Shown here in pieces: positions 10,147-19,673 of a stretch of 64,000 bases of DNA. The number at the start of each line of letters is the position of its first letter. The stretch's first letter is position 1. The notes beneath the pieces are model-generated. The model was not told where the DNA came from and did not search any database. It worked only from the letters and a program-made list of their open reading frames with translations. A program made the position numbers and the translations under genes. Source of the DNA: Psychrobacter urativorans (GTDB lineage Bacteria > Pseudomonadota > Gammaproteobacteria > Pseudomonadales > Moraxellaceae); contig NZ_CAJHBT010000013.1 of the NCBI RefSeq assembly GCF_904846675.1, positions 1 through 64,000 on the forward strand. The letters run 5' to 3'.

Positions 10147-11406
10147 CTAGTCTTTACTTTTTGCATCAGAGTTGTTTATCTCAGGGCTACTTAATTCAGA
10201 GCGATCAGTTTTAGTATCGGCTACTTCAATTTCATTTGTTTCATCAGCGATTGAATCTGAATCAGGTGTACTTGATCCTACACTCTTTGCCGAACTATCA
10301 TCGGTTAGCTTACCTTCTATCACTGTGCTGTCTGAAACATCACTTTCTAAAACTTCGTTTTCTAAGTCTGTTAACGTTTTATCAGTATCAGTATCAGTAT
10401 CAGTATCAGTATCAGTCACATTGTCGTCGACAACGCTATCGGTAGTTTGGTTAGTAACAGTTTCGTTAACAACAGTTTCATTGTTAACAGCAACAACATC
10501 AGTATTTATAGCGGCAACAGAAGCATTAATAACGTCGTCTGCTTTATCAGTAGCTACGGGTTTAGCGCTTTCTTCTTGAGCCTTAACATTCTTTTCGGCT
10601 GCAGCTTTAGCAGTACTGGTTCCAGCATTTACTTTGTTAGGACGATTACGTTTGACACTGGTATTATTAGCGCTAATACGCGGTTTTGCAGTGGTTGCCG
10701 GTTTATCATCAGTTGCATCTGCACTTTCAGTAGTAACCGTCGTTTTAGGCGCAGTAGTTGTTTGTTTATTAGCTGTTTTTTGTGAGGTGCGTAGATTGGC
10801 TTTAGTATCTGCTTGCACTTCGACTTCACGTAGCTCAACGGCCATTTTATCTAGTACCGCATTGATCAATTTATGAGCATCAGTCGCCCCAAAGTGATTA
10901 TTGAGCTTCATGGCTTCATCGAGCACCACTTTATAAGGAATCTCTAACCGGTTTTGTAGCTCATAGGCACCAATAAGTAAAATGGCGTGCTCAACGGTAT
11001 CTAACTTATCGATTCCGCGATCTAAATGCTGACTGATAAGCGCATCCAGCGCCTCAATCTGCTCTGGAATATCACGCATCATTTCATGATAATAGCCAAT
11101 ATGCACAGTATGCATGGCGTTGGTAGCGCGCGTACGTGCAGCAATATCATGGGGCGCATTGGCTTTCCAGCCAAGCTTGCCGTTAGTATCAAAGCGGTGG
11201 TCAGTGACCAGCCATTCATACAGGCCTTGCATGGCAAAACGTCGAGCTTTACGCACAGCGGTGTGGCTGGTCTTATAAGAAGACTCACTCATATCGAAGT
11301 TTTGTTCACCTGCACTGCTGCTCGCTGTACTGATAGCTTCAGCACGATCAGAATTAGTTTGTGCTGTTTTCGCAGCGCTAATGGCGCGCTTGAGTTGGTC
11401 AGTCAT
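10147..11406 (-). CDS. nusB: Transcription antitermination factor NusB with long C-terminal tail
   Basis: NusB works with NusE (ribosomal protein S10) at boxA sequences to prevent early termination of rRNA transcripts. The recognisable NusB domain covers about residues 51-198 ([57 protein letters not shown]). It is preceded by 50 hydrophilic residues and followed by about 220 residues of low-complexity sequence rich in Thr, Asp, Asn, Val and Ala, including six Thr-Asp pairs in a row. The total is 419 residues, against about 140-150 for normal NusB. The tail is open and in frame and ends at the thiL junction, so it is not an obvious assembly artefact. Its function is unknown. Confidence 0.9.
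   Translation of the reverse strand: MTDQLKRAISAAKTAQTNSDRAEAISTASSSAGEQNFDMSESSYKTSHTAVRKARRFAMQGLYEWLVTDHRFDTNGKLGWKANAPHDIAARTRATNAMHTVHIGYYHEMMRDIPEQIEALDALISQHLDRGIDKLDTVEHAILLIGAYELQNRLEIPYKVVLDEAMKLNNHFGATDAHKLINAVLDKMAVELREVEVQADTKANLRTSQKTANKQTTTAPKTTVTTESADATDDKPATTAKPRISANNTSVKRNRPNKVNAGTSTAKAAAEKNVKAQEESAKPVATDKADDVINASVAAINTDVVAVNNETVVNETVTNQTTDSVVDDNVTDTDTDTDTDTDKTLTDLENEVLESDVSDSTVIEGKLTDDSSAKSVGSSTPDSDSIADETNEIEVADTKTDRSELSSPEINNSDAKSKD
10381..10416 (-). repeat. Six tandem copies of a hexanucleotide inside nusB
   Basis: The plus strand reads ATCAGT six times without a mismatch. Read on the coding strand each unit is ACTGAT, giving Thr-Asp. The six-base unit keeps the frame, so a copy-number change would lengthen or shorten the NusB tail without breaking it or the downstream thiL and pgpA. 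Confidence 0.95.
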
Positions 11407-11608
11407 AGGGGGTCAATACCTAAGTTTTGAAATAAAAAGTTTTAAAATAAAAATGCGACGAAAAATCTGATGTTAGAAGTTAAGAAGCTAATAAATACTA
11501 AATGAATATTAATAGCCTTTTAATAAATCCTAAGCGCTACAAGCAATAGTTGCAGCGCTCATTAAATCTGATTAAGGCAATACGCTTAGAAAGTAGTCAA
11601 AACTAATG

Positions 11609-12130
11609 TTAGGCGTCATCACTGCTGTCATCGATATCTAATTGTGATAATACCGCAATCATCTCAAGGACGACCATCGCCGCTTCTGAGCCTTTATTAC
11701 CGGCTTTAGTGCCTGCGCGTTCAATCGCTTGCTCAATGCTATCGGTAGTCAATACACCATTACTAACTGGAATGTTATAATCAGTGGCAACGCTACTTAA
11801 GCCTTTCGCTGATTCGCTCGCAACAAAGTCAAAATGCGGGGTGCTGCCACGAATAATGGCACCTAGCGCAATGATAGCATCAAAACGATCCGATTCAGCG
11901 GCACGCTGGGCTACCAATGGCAACTCAAAAGCACCAGGAACACGGATAACCGTAATGTTACTGCCCAAAACACCGTGACGAAGTAGCGCATCAATTGCGC
12001 CATCAACCAATGACTCTACAACAAAACCATTAAAACGGGCGACGACGATACCAATACGGGCGTCGGCATTTTGGTGTAAATTACCATCAATATGGGTGAC
12101 GGCATTACGCTGTTGTTGTAGATTTGACAT
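11609..12130 (-). CDS. ribH: 6,7-dimethyl-8-ribityllumazine synthase
   Basis: RibH condenses the ribityl-pyrimidine with dihydroxybutanone phosphate, the next-to-last step of riboflavin synthesis. The 173-residue protein shows the [15 protein letters not shown] start of the fold, VPGAFELPL, the substrate-binding stretch [16 protein letters not shown] with its catalytic His, and [23 protein letters not shown] near the C-terminus. It lies 202 bases upstream of nusB on the same strand; ribH-nusB adjacency is a common bacterial arrangement. No FMN riboswitch was recognised upstream. A short acidic tail ([10 protein letters not shown]) ends the protein. Confidence 0.95.
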   Translation of the reverse strand: MSNLQQQRNAVTHIDGNLHQNADARIGIVVARFNGFVVESLVDGAIDALLRHGVLGSNITVIRVPGAFELPLVAQRAAESDRFDAIIALGAIIRGSTPHFDFVASESAKGLSSVATDYNIPVSNGVLTTDSIEQAIERAGTKAGNKGSEAAMVVLEMIAVLSQLDIDDSSDDA

Positions 12131-12255
12131 ATATTTATCCTTGATTCTAAATGAGGGTTATCAATTGGGTTCAAACGTTTCTTATTCAGTTATTTGCTGT
12201 TTAAATAAGTAAAAACAACATGAAAATAGACAGTTAGCGCTATGATAACATTTTT

Positions 12256-13038
12256 TTACAGGCGCATCTGTATCCCTTGCGCTGCCATATACTGCTTGGC
12301 CTCAAGAATAGTATGCTCACCGAAGTGAAAAATACTGGCAGCAAGTACGGCATCTACGCCGCCCTTTAACACGCCATCGGCTAAATGTTGCAGATTGCCC
12401 ACGCCACCTGAGGCAATCACGGGTATATTCACTTGGCCCGTAATTTGCTTCATCAGCTCTAAATCATAGCCTTTTTTAGTGCCATCGCCATCCATTGAGG
12501 TAACCAATAGCTCGCCAGCACCCAGCTCGGCCATTTTGATTGCCCAAGCGACCGCATCGATACCGGTTGGCTTACGTCCGCCATGAGTAAAAATCTCCCA
12601 ACGCGGGATTATGATGCCGTCAACATTTAAATCAGCAACACGCTTCGCATCAATGGCAACCACAATACATTGGTTACCGAATTTTTGCGCCGCCTCACCA
12701 ACAAACTCAGGGGTAAATACCGCTGCTGAATTAATCGCTACTTTATCCGCGCCCGCATTCAAAAGGTTACGGATATCTGTAATTTTACGCACGCCGCCGC
12801 CAACAGTTAAGGGTACAAATACCGTCTCCGCCATACGCTCGACAGTGTGATAAGTAGTATCGCGCTCATGATGAGTAGCGGTAATATCCAAAAAGGTAAT
12901 CTCATCAGCGCCTTGTTCGTTGTAGCGTTTCGCTACTTCGACCGGATCGCCAGCATCTTTAATATCGACAAATTGCACGCCTTTCACCACGCGGCCATTA
13001 TCGACATCCAAGCAAGGAATGATACGCTTTGCTAACAT
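12256..13038 (-). CDS. hisF: Imidazole glycerol phosphate synthase, cyclase subunit
   Basis: HisF uses ammonia delivered by HisH to convert PRFAR to imidazole glycerol phosphate and AICAR in histidine synthesis. The 260-residue (beta-alpha)8 barrel has both expected catalytic aspartates ([15 protein letters not shown] near the N-terminus and VVAIDAKR near 130) and the phosphate-binding loops GGGVRKITD and [11 protein letters not shown]. No other his gene lies next to it, so the histidine genes are at least partly scattered. It is transcribed in the same direction as ribH but is separated from it by 125 bases. Confidence 0.96.
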   Translation of the reverse strand: MLAKRIIPCLDVDNGRVVKGVQFVDIKDAGDPVEVAKRYNEQGADEITFLDITATHHERDTTYHTVERMAETVFVPLTVGGGVRKITDIRNLLNAGADKVAINSAAVFTPEFVGEAAQKFGNQCIVVAIDAKRVADLNVDGIIIPRWEIFTHGGRKPTGIDAVAWAIKMAELGAGELLVTSMDGDGTKKGYDLELMKQITGQVNIPVIASGGVGNLQHLADGVLKGGVDAVLAASIFHFGEHTILEAKQYMAAQGIQMRL

Positions 13039-13259
13039 AGGGGTTTTAACCTTATAATCAATTCATCCGTAAGCGCTAGTCTAGCAAAATCACCGCCATA
13101 TCAGGCATATTTTCGCAATATTAATGCGCTTTTATCTCAAGTACTACTATTCGCGCTGTGATTGTCGCTATTAGCGTCTCAATTTGTTCTTAGTACCGTT
13201 TAAACTCGTCCTTATTATTTAAATCTAACCTTCTTTTTAATTGTCATAAGTGAGATGTC

Positions 13260-14285
13260 ATGTCTGTTTATACCCAGTTAACCGATGAACAATTTGCCGC
13301 ATTTTGTCAGAGCTTTGGGGTGTCATTTGCTCGCGCCATTCCGATTACCCAAGGTATCAAAAACTCAAACTGGTTTATTCAGACGACTGATGATAGCGAT
13401 GGTGATTACTCTTATGTGTTTACCTTATTTGAAGAGCGTCCACCAAGCGACATCGAAAAAATGGCCGTCATTTTAAATAAGCTAATTGGTAAATTACCGG
13501 TTGCTGCACCGTTGGCACTTATAGACTCAGGTAACGAATCGGGTGCTGATGTTAAAGATGATAAGCGCTACGTCATTCATTATGATAACAAAGCAATTAC
13601 TGTAGTGCCGTGTCTGGCAGGGGCGCATCCTGAGCAAACCACCCAAGCGATGTGTCATAAGATGGGCGCGTCATTAGCCGTATTGCATGAAACACTACAA
13701 GAGCTGCAACCTGCTGAAAAATATGGTGTAGCGCTATATCCATGGGCAGAGGTTCGTGATCGTGAAATGCAATTTATGCCAAGTGATGAAGCCAAGCTGA
13801 TGAGTGATATTTGGCAATCCTATAACGATCTACCGCTAACGACATTACCAAAAGGGCTATGTCATTTAGATATGTTCGCCGATAACACGCTGTGGAATCT
13901 GAAAAAGGATAATGAGCAACTCACAGGATTATTGGACTTTACCGAAGTCAGTGTTGATCATTATGTGATGGATATTGCTATTACTATTAATGACTTTTGT
14001 ACCACGTGGGGCGATGCTGAACAAGGTGAATCGGTCAATTTTGACCGTCATAAAATGGCAGCCTTCCTACAAGGTTATGAATCAAAAAGAACGCTTAATG
14101 AAGATGAGAAGCGTGCCTTGCCAATAATGCTAGCGAAAGCGGCGGTGATATTTTGGCTACTGCGTCTAAACGTCATCCACTATAACCGTACTGAAGGGCG
14201 TACTGGCGATAATATCATGGTCAAAAACCCTGATCTTATGAAACGCCTTGCCGCTTATCATTGGACGAGTAGTAAAAAAGCATAG
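13260..14285 (+). CDS. thrB: Homoserine kinase, aminoglycoside-phosphotransferase type
   Basis: This kinase phosphorylates homoserine on the route to threonine. The 341-residue protein belongs to the APH-like fold, not the GHMP fold of E. coli ThrB. Residues 1-95 form the N-lobe (FGVSFARAIPITQGIKNSNW). The catalytic loop is GLCHLDMFADNTLW, with the HLD...N pattern, and the metal-binding Asp follows in GLLDFTEVSVDH. The start is preceded by GTGAG. It stands alone, divergent from hisF across 221 bases. The homoserine specificity is inferred from overall resemblance to the pseudomonad/Moraxellaceae ThrB group; another small-molecule kinase role is possible but less likely. Confidence 0.85.
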   Translation: MSVYTQLTDEQFAAFCQSFGVSFARAIPITQGIKNSNWFIQTTDDSDGDYSYVFTLFEERPPSDIEKMAVILNKLIGKLPVAAPLALIDSGNESGADVKDDKRYVIHYDNKAITVVPCLAGAHPEQTTQAMCHKMGASLAVLHETLQELQPAEKYGVALYPWAEVRDREMQFMPSDEAKLMSDIWQSYNDLPLTTLPKGLCHLDMFADNTLWNLKKDNEQLTGLLDFTEVSVDHYVMDIAITINDFCTTWGDAEQGESVNFDRHKMAAFLQGYESKRTLNEDEKRALPIMLAKAAVIFWLLRLNVIHYNRTEGRTGDNIMVKNPDLMKRLAAYHWTSSKKA

Positions 14286-14391
14286 AATACGGACTTCATG
14301 CTACTTAATACTAAGCAACTTATAATCAGACAAAACATTATTCTTACATAGCTAAACTTACTTCTTATTCAGCAATTCTAAAGGCAAAACT

Positions 14392-14691
14392 ATGACTGAC
14401 CAAATCGATGACTGGCACAAACTGGCACGCTATGAAACCAATATTCAAGGAGAGCTACATGCCAACCTATTGCGAAATAATGATATCAAGGTGTCACTAC
14501 AGGCTTTAAGTGGCCTGCCCGGTATGAATTCAGGGGCAGTGTTATGGGTACAAGATGCTGATTTGGCGCAAGCGAAGCGCATATTAGGCAATATTGAAAC
14601 TGACAGCACGACCACCATGCTCGATGACCCAACAGACCACACAACGAACGACAATAACGGCGGTACTATTAATAAAGGTGGTAACGCGTAG
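14392..14691 (+). CDS. DUF2007-like small protein
   Basis: This is a 99-residue cytoplasmic protein. Residues 8-68 resemble the DUF2007 fold (LARYETNIQGELHANLLRNNDIKV, then GAVLWVQDADLAQAKRIL), a small ferredoxin-like domain found in proteins annotated as putative signal transducers, with no firm biochemical role. The last 30 residues are a low-complexity Thr/Asn/Asp/Gly tail. Its stop codon directly abuts the ATG of the following amidotransferase, so the two are translationally linked. Confidence 0.75.
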   Translation: MTDQIDDWHKLARYETNIQGELHANLLRNNDIKVSLQALSGLPGMNSGAVLWVQDADLAQAKRILGNIETDSTTTMLDDPTDHTTNDNNGGTINKGGNA

Positions 14692-15600
14692 ATGTGTCAA
14701 CTCTTAGGAATGAACTGTAATACCCCAACTGATATCGGTTTTAGCTTTGCAGGATTTCGTCGGCGCGGCGGTATGACCGATAGCCATGAAGATGGTTTTG
14801 GTATTGCGTTTTTTGAGCGCAGTGATTGTAATAGTAATAAGGGCGCGGACAATGCCGCAACCGGACTACGTCTGTTTCACGATAACCGTCCAAGCTATCA
14901 ATCGCCCGTTGCCGATTTAGTTAATAACTATCCGATTAAAGCGATGAATGTTATCGCACACATTCGTAAAGCGACGCAAGGGCAGAACTGCTTGGCCAAT
15001 ACGCATCCTTTTGTACGAGAAGTGTGGGGTGAGCAATGGGTGTTTGCCCATAACGGCCAGATGAATAAAGAATTTATTAAACGCTGTCAGCGCTTGCAAG
15101 ATAACGGTAACGCCAGCCACTGCCAACCAGTCGGCTCAACCGATTCTGAAATGGCATTTTGCTACCTGATTAATCGTCTCAAAAGCAGCTTTAAAACGCG
15201 TCCTGATGACCAAACGCTATTTAACTTTTTGACCACTCAATGTCGCTATTTATCAGCCAATGGCTTATTTAATTGCTTGATATCGAATGGTAATTGGCAA
15301 TTGGCTTATGCGGGCAGTTTATTGTTTTATCTTACGCGCCAAGCACCATTTGGTGAGGCAAAATTGGCTGATGATGACTTGGCCATTAACTTTGGTGATG
15401 TGACTACTGACAAAGATAAAGTGACAGTAATAGTTACCGTACCGCTGACTGAAAATGAAAAATGGCAGCAATTGGCCGTTAATGAATGTCTGATATTCCA
15501 AGATGGCGAAATTTTATATCAAGATAGCCCAAGCCAGCGTCAGTTTTTGACTGTTGATGAAGGGATTGCGATTGCAAGAGCAGTTGGGGCGAGTGTTTAG
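14692..15600 (+). CDS. Class II glutamine amidotransferase, YafJ-like
   Basis: This is a 302-residue N-terminal-nucleophile hydrolase. It starts MCQLLGMNC, so Cys2 is exposed after removal of the initiator Met, as in GlmS and PurF glutaminase domains. It also has SHEDGFGIAFFE, AHIRKATQG and FAHNGQM, the family residues for glutamine binding. No second synthase domain is present, so it matches stand-alone YafJ/DUF-type amidotransferases whose physiological amide acceptor is unknown. It is directly coupled to the DUF2007-like gene upstream. Confidence 0.85.
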   Translation: MCQLLGMNCNTPTDIGFSFAGFRRRGGMTDSHEDGFGIAFFERSDCNSNKGADNAATGLRLFHDNRPSYQSPVADLVNNYPIKAMNVIAHIRKATQGQNCLANTHPFVREVWGEQWVFAHNGQMNKEFIKRCQRLQDNGNASHCQPVGSTDSEMAFCYLINRLKSSFKTRPDDQTLFNFLTTQCRYLSANGLFNCLISNGNWQLAYAGSLLFYLTRQAPFGEAKLADDDLAINFGDVTTDKDKVTVIVTVPLTENEKWQQLAVNECLIFQDGEILYQDSPSQRQFLTVDEGIAIARAVGASV

Positions 15601-15654
15601 GGGTTTAAATTCTAAGATCTTGCTCAATTATAATTATATAAACAGGGATAACCT

Positions 15655-16923
15655 ATGCCATATAAAGTATTTTTTAATGAGCTTAAAAAAATTGAGCAAG
15701 CATCCATAGAACAAGAATCAAGTACGAAACATGCCTTTAATATATTTACTATTCTAAGGAAGTATGATGAAGAGGTAGGGTTGCACTCTAAGTTTTTAGC
15801 AGAAATACTGAACCCTCAAGGCAGTCACGCTATGCCTGTTTTTCAACAAATTTTTATTGACGAAGTAATCAATCCTGCTATTGATGCACAAGAGTGGCAG
15901 CAGAAACCGCTTGACTCAAATGTTCTGTACGACTGTGAAACCGAGATACTTATTAGAGGTTTTGGAAGAGTTGATATTATTCTGAAGTCTTCTGACAATG
16001 TTATAGTTATCGAAAACAAAATCCACGCATCTGATCAAAAAAATCAACTCCAACGTTATTTTGAAGCTTGTAATAAACTTGGTTATTCTCCAAAAAACAT
16101 TTACATCTTATATTTAAATAAAGATGGCGTACAAGTGACTGCTCATGGCAAAGGTAACTTGCGAGATGACCAATTTGGTCAAATTAATTATAAAGATGAC
16201 ATTAGTCACTGGTTAGACCTATGCATCAAGGAAGCAAAGAATTATCCACATATTGAACAAACCTTGAAGCAATATGGGCGTTTAATTGGCTCACTCACTG
16301 GAGATAATAGGTCAGCCAAAATGAAAAAATCCCATGTAGATTTCTTATATAAAGATAATAACTTTGAGTTAGCGTATGATTTAAGCCAATCACTTACTAG
16401 CTTTCAAGTTGATCTGCAAAATAAAATTTGGAAATTACTGTTAGTTGCTTTTCAAAAAAAAGGATATATTTTTAAGTTTTGTGATAAAGATCTGCAAAGC
16501 TGTGATGAAAACAGAAAAGTTAAGAACTATTACAAGAATGAATCGAGAAAAAATAGATTCTATGGCATACAGTGTGAAATCGGTACCTTAGATAACTATA
16601 AAGTTCATTGTTTTATTCAGTTAAATCATAATATCTACTACGGCGTGTCCATCTCTTTCGATGGAAAGCGAATTCAGTATCCAGATGAATCTATTTCTTT
16701 AAGTCAGCAAATCGCTATAACTTATCCTGATCTCATTGACAGCGGGAAAAAATGGTTTCTTGGTGGGCATATATTACCAAGTTCACCTTTAAACTTTAAA
16801 AAAGTTAATAGTATTTATAAGGTTACTGAAAAAAATGCTAGAGATAAGTGGGTAGATAATACAGTTAACGAAATTGTGTTTTTTATTGACAATGTTAAAG
16901 CATTAGAATTGATCAGCGACTAA
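15655..16923 (+). CDS. PD-(D/E)XK nuclease superfamily protein
   Basis: This is a 422-residue protein of the type matched by the PDDEXK_4 family. The catalytic core is visible near residues 105-125: GRVDIIL provides the Asp and VIVIENKIHA the Glu-x-Lys, followed by DQKNQLQRYFEAC and YILYLNKDG. The N-terminus has EVGLHSKFLAEILNP, also typical of this group. The C-terminal half (about 215-422) is a separate region with no recognised fold. Codon use is more A-rich (Lys AAA, Asn AAT) than in its neighbours. These proteins are often found among accessory or defence genes, but no partner is encoded here, so function is open. Confidence 0.75.
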   Translation: MPYKVFFNELKKIEQASIEQESSTKHAFNIFTILRKYDEEVGLHSKFLAEILNPQGSHAMPVFQQIFIDEVINPAIDAQEWQQKPLDSNVLYDCETEILIRGFGRVDIILKSSDNVIVIENKIHASDQKNQLQRYFEACNKLGYSPKNIYILYLNKDGVQVTAHGKGNLRDDQFGQINYKDDISHWLDLCIKEAKNYPHIEQTLKQYGRLIGSLTGDNRSAKMKKSHVDFLYKDNNFELAYDLSQSLTSFQVDLQNKIWKLLLVAFQKKGYIFKFCDKDLQSCDENRKVKNYYKNESRKNRFYGIQCEIGTLDNYKVHCFIQLNHNIYYGVSISFDGKRIQYPDESISLSQQIAITYPDLIDSGKKWFLGGHILPSSPLNFKKVNSIYKVTEKNARDKWVDNTVNEIVFFIDNVKALELISD

Positions 16924-16928
16924 CGATC

Positions 16929-17474
16929 TTACAAGTAAACCCCACAACACCGTTTAAACCTCTCTCCAGACCCACAAATACACGGCTGTTTCTGACTTAC
17001 TGGTATTGCTACGGTCGGGTCAAGGAAGTACCAGCGTTCACCTTTATCATCAGTAGTTTTATTTATCACTTTTACAAAGGTAGATAACTCATGGTGCGCC
17101 TGCGTGCCTTCTAGTGTCTGGTAATAAGCTTTAAATTCAACTTGCGCATGCCTTTTGCCTAACTTTGGCGTGTGTCTGACGATTTCCAACCCTGCCCAAT
17201 CCGTCTCCTTTGCCCATGATTTAATATCATTGATATCAAGTAATGCTTGCTGTGCGAGCACGGTGGTCTTGACGATATAGTCAGCCTTGGCTAATACAAA
17301 CGCACTATAGCGGGTGCGCATTAGTCGTTCCACACTTTCAGCTTTAACGCCACCATTTTTATCAGTACCGTCCTCATAAAGGTCATCATGATAAGGCTGA
17401 CAGCAATTGCTATAAGCTACTGGGGTGCTTAAAAAAGCCAATGATGGCGAAACTTGGCAAGGGCATAGTTGCAT
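16929..17474 (-). CDS. YchJ-like SEC-C motif protein (UPF0225)
   Basis: This is a 181-residue protein with a Cys-containing N-terminus (MQLCPC, then YSNCCQPYH) and a C-terminal SEC-C zinc motif (CICGSGERFKRCCG). The middle contains LMRTRYSAFVLAKADYIVKT and a NTF2-like segment ending RWYFLDP, as in YchJ proteins. The biochemical role of the family is not established; the SEC-C motif binds zinc. Its stop is only 5 bases from the stop of the convergent nuclease-like gene, so the two 3' ends nearly touch and no terminator is visible between them. Confidence 0.85.
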   Translation of the reverse strand: MQLCPCQVSPSLAFLSTPVAYSNCCQPYHDDLYEDGTDKNGGVKAESVERLMRTRYSAFVLAKADYIVKTTVLAQQALLDINDIKSWAKETDWAGLEIVRHTPKLGKRHAQVEFKAYYQTLEGTQAHHELSTFVKVINKTTDDKGERWYFLDPTVAIPVSQKQPCICGSGERFKRCCGVYL

Positions 17475-17522
17475 AAATAGTGTGCTCTGATTATTTGTTT
17501 ATAAAGCTTGGTAATTTACTCT

Positions 17523-18239
17523 TCAATCAAGTAAGTTTTCTATAAAGGCAGGTAGTACCCCAACTTTAAGCTGTGCCCAAGGAGTAGGGTCGCGCAGCTG
17601 CTCCCAGAACGGTGCAAAAGGTGGCGCAACATATATAAGTAGTGCCAGCAGCGAATACAACAATAGATACCACCATTTCTCTCTGTGTTGATAAAACTTC
17701 ATCGCGGTACCAGCAGAACGCTTGAGCGTCATTCCTGATAAGTTAACACTATACATCTCATCTAATAACAGATGAACCATTGCGCCACCAAATAAGAATA
17801 ACCCATAAAACCAGCTAGCGCTTAGGGTATTATGCCAGCCGTAATAGCTCAAACACGTCAGCCCCAGCCCCAATATTGCCATATATGGCACCGAGTGGAT
17901 AACACCGCGATGCACGGTCATGCGTGTAAATAGTTTAAACACCACATAACGCATAAAGCCGTAACCCACTAGCCAGAGCGCCATCAGCGCTATTAAACTC
18001 AGCTCATCACGCCAATGCATTACTAAGCCAAAAGCAAATACCAGCGCGGCAATATTAAAACCCAGCTTGATCGGGGTGGAGTGATCCGAATCCAAATCGG
18101 GCAGTAAACCGCCTACCGTGCCAAGTGCCACACACATCAAAAACCCTGAATCATTGACGAGCCCAGCCTTATAAACCACTAAGCTCAGCGTACCACTGAC
18201 TGCAAACGCGCCATTTAAGTGGGTATTAAAATTTGCCAT
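17523..18239 (-). CDS. YdjM-like integral membrane protein (metal-dependent hydrolase family)
   Basis: This is a 238-residue polytopic protein with about six hydrophobic segments. It has the pattern of the LexA-binding, inner-membrane-associated putative hydrolase family: an N-terminal THLNGAFAVSG, GGLLPDLDSDHSTP, HRGVIHSVPY and HLLLDEMYSVNLSG, whose His and Asp residues could bind metal. Enzymatic activity is inferred from the family name, not shown. It lies 48 bases downstream of the ychJ-like start on the same strand and is divergent from the DUF3025-like gene. Confidence 0.78.
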   Translation of the reverse strand: MANFNTHLNGAFAVSGTLSLVVYKAGLVNDSGFLMCVALGTVGGLLPDLDSDHSTPIKLGFNIAALVFAFGLVMHWRDELSLIALMALWLVGYGFMRYVVFKLFTRMTVHRGVIHSVPYMAILGLGLTCLSYYGWHNTLSASWFYGLFLFGGAMVHLLLDEMYSVNLSGMTLKRSAGTAMKFYQHREKWWYLLLYSLLALLIYVAPPFAPFWEQLRDPTPWAQLKVGVLPAFIENLLD

Positions 18240-18375
18240 AAAGCTTTACCATAAATTGTGCCATAAACCAGCACGCGCCCAGCGCTAAAAAAGCGCTCTA
18301 TGATACCATGTGCTACTGCCTCAAACTGCTAGATATTTGCATAACACCAGCCTTACGTATAATAGAGAATTCATT

Positions 18376-19395
18376 ATGGTCGACCACACTTTATCACTGC
18401 AATCTCCAGCGCCTACTCACGCCTTATTAGACGCAAGCTTTGCGACTATCGACTGGCAAGCGCCGTGGCTAAGGCATTTATATCAACTCAATTATTTGAG
18501 CAAAAAGGTAGAGATGTTAAGTAAGCAGGTAGATAATTCAGAAGTGATGGCTAGTGGTTTTAAAGCCAGCAATACTCAAGACAGTGATATTAAAAACAGT
18601 ATCAGTTATAGCACCACCGTTATCGCTGAGGTATTAAATACAGCAATGGCTCAGAAAAATACTGAGCATGAAAATCAGCCGCAGACTAAACCTACCCAAG
18701 GCAACAAAGCGCATGCGCTACAGTTTGTGTCACAAGATGTGCTACCAGAAGGCGAAGCTTATGAAAGCTTTATCGCAACCACCGGTAATATTCCCACCCG
18801 TGATAATTTGCATGATTTATTTAACGGTAGCATTTGGCTGACTTTTCCTAAAACTAAAGCGCTGTTGAACTATCATCATATGTGTGAGATTACTGAGCAG
18901 GGTATTGGCGACAGTCGTGGGCGGATTCGCGATACGATTACTGTCTTTGATGAGAACGGCGCGATATTGGTGACTGCTGATACTAGTATTGGTGAGGCAC
19001 TGATCAACTTTAATTGGCAAGCAAGTCTTGTAGCTCCGCGTGATAAATGGGATAAGCCGCTTGCGCCAAGTGCCGACGCTAAAGCAGCGGTTTATATCTT
19101 TGGACATGCGCTACTTGAGCAATTAATACAACCACGTAAATCATTATGTGCGCATAGTGTGGTCATTAATGTATCGCCGGATTTCTTTGGATTAGCGCTC
19201 CCTGAACGAATGAGCTATTTAGACAGTAGGCTGGCTGAGCAGATGCATACGCTACTATCACAAGAGGATATTACCCCACGCAAACTTGCACCTCTGCCTA
19301 TTTTAGGTGTACCGCACTTTTGGGCCGACAATGCTGATGCCCGTTTTTATGATGACAGTCATGTCTTTCGTAATGGTCGTCGCCAAAAAGTGTGA
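18376..19395 (+). CDS. DUF3025-like protein
   Basis: This is a 339-residue cytoplasmic protein of the DUF3025 type, with no known biochemical function. Recognisable stretches include DLFNGSIWLTFPKTKALLN, RDTITVFDENGAI, FGHALLEQLIQPRKS and a C-terminal ILGVPHFWADN with FYDDSHVFR. The start is set at ATG 18376, preceded by AGAGAA; a GTG at 18310 would add 22 residues with no family support. Residues 55-120 are a hydrophilic insertion rich in Asn, Thr and Gln before the conserved part. It stands alone between two divergent or unrelated genes. Confidence 0.7.
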   Translation: MVDHTLSLQSPAPTHALLDASFATIDWQAPWLRHLYQLNYLSKKVEMLSKQVDNSEVMASGFKASNTQDSDIKNSISYSTTVIAEVLNTAMAQKNTEHENQPQTKPTQGNKAHALQFVSQDVLPEGEAYESFIATTGNIPTRDNLHDLFNGSIWLTFPKTKALLNYHHMCEITEQGIGDSRGRIRDTITVFDENGAILVTADTSIGEALINFNWQASLVAPRDKWDKPLAPSADAKAAVYIFGHALLEQLIQPRKSLCAHSVVINVSPDFFGLALPERMSYLDSRLAEQMHTLLSQEDITPRKLAPLPILGVPHFWADNADARFYDDSHVFRNGRRQKV

Positions 19396-19673
19396 TCAAA
19401 TCTCTTATTAGCCCTCTTATTAACAGGCTATTAAATCACTGTTCCGTTTACCATTTTGCCACCATTCATTAACCACCTAGGCTTAACAAGTTTGCCGATA
19501 TTTGTTATGGTAAAAGGAGGTTATTGTTAATTATTAAGCTTCTATTGATAGTTTATTGTTAATAAAGCTATAAATAAGCTATTTTAAATATACTAACCTA
19601 GCTACACGTACTGAAAACCATCTGTTATAACAATAAATTCATACCAATCTATAACGTAGATAAGGAAGCTACC

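Noticed and set aside
10172-10579. Plus-strand open frame with Ser-Val repeats opposite nusB
   Set aside because: It is the complement of the nusB tail; the repeat is explained by the hexanucleotide tract and nusB is supported by its domain and operon.
12131-12255. FMN riboswitch before ribH
   Set aside because: None of the conserved RFN segments or stems was visible in the 125-base gap.
18310-18375. Upstream GTG start for the DUF3025-like gene
   Set aside because: The extra 22 residues have no ribosome site, while ATG 18376 follows AGAGAA.
19623-19632. TGTTATAACA before acnA as a second Zur site
   Set aside because: It lacks the central base and outer bases of the 7+1+7 palindrome and sits before a gene with no zinc link.
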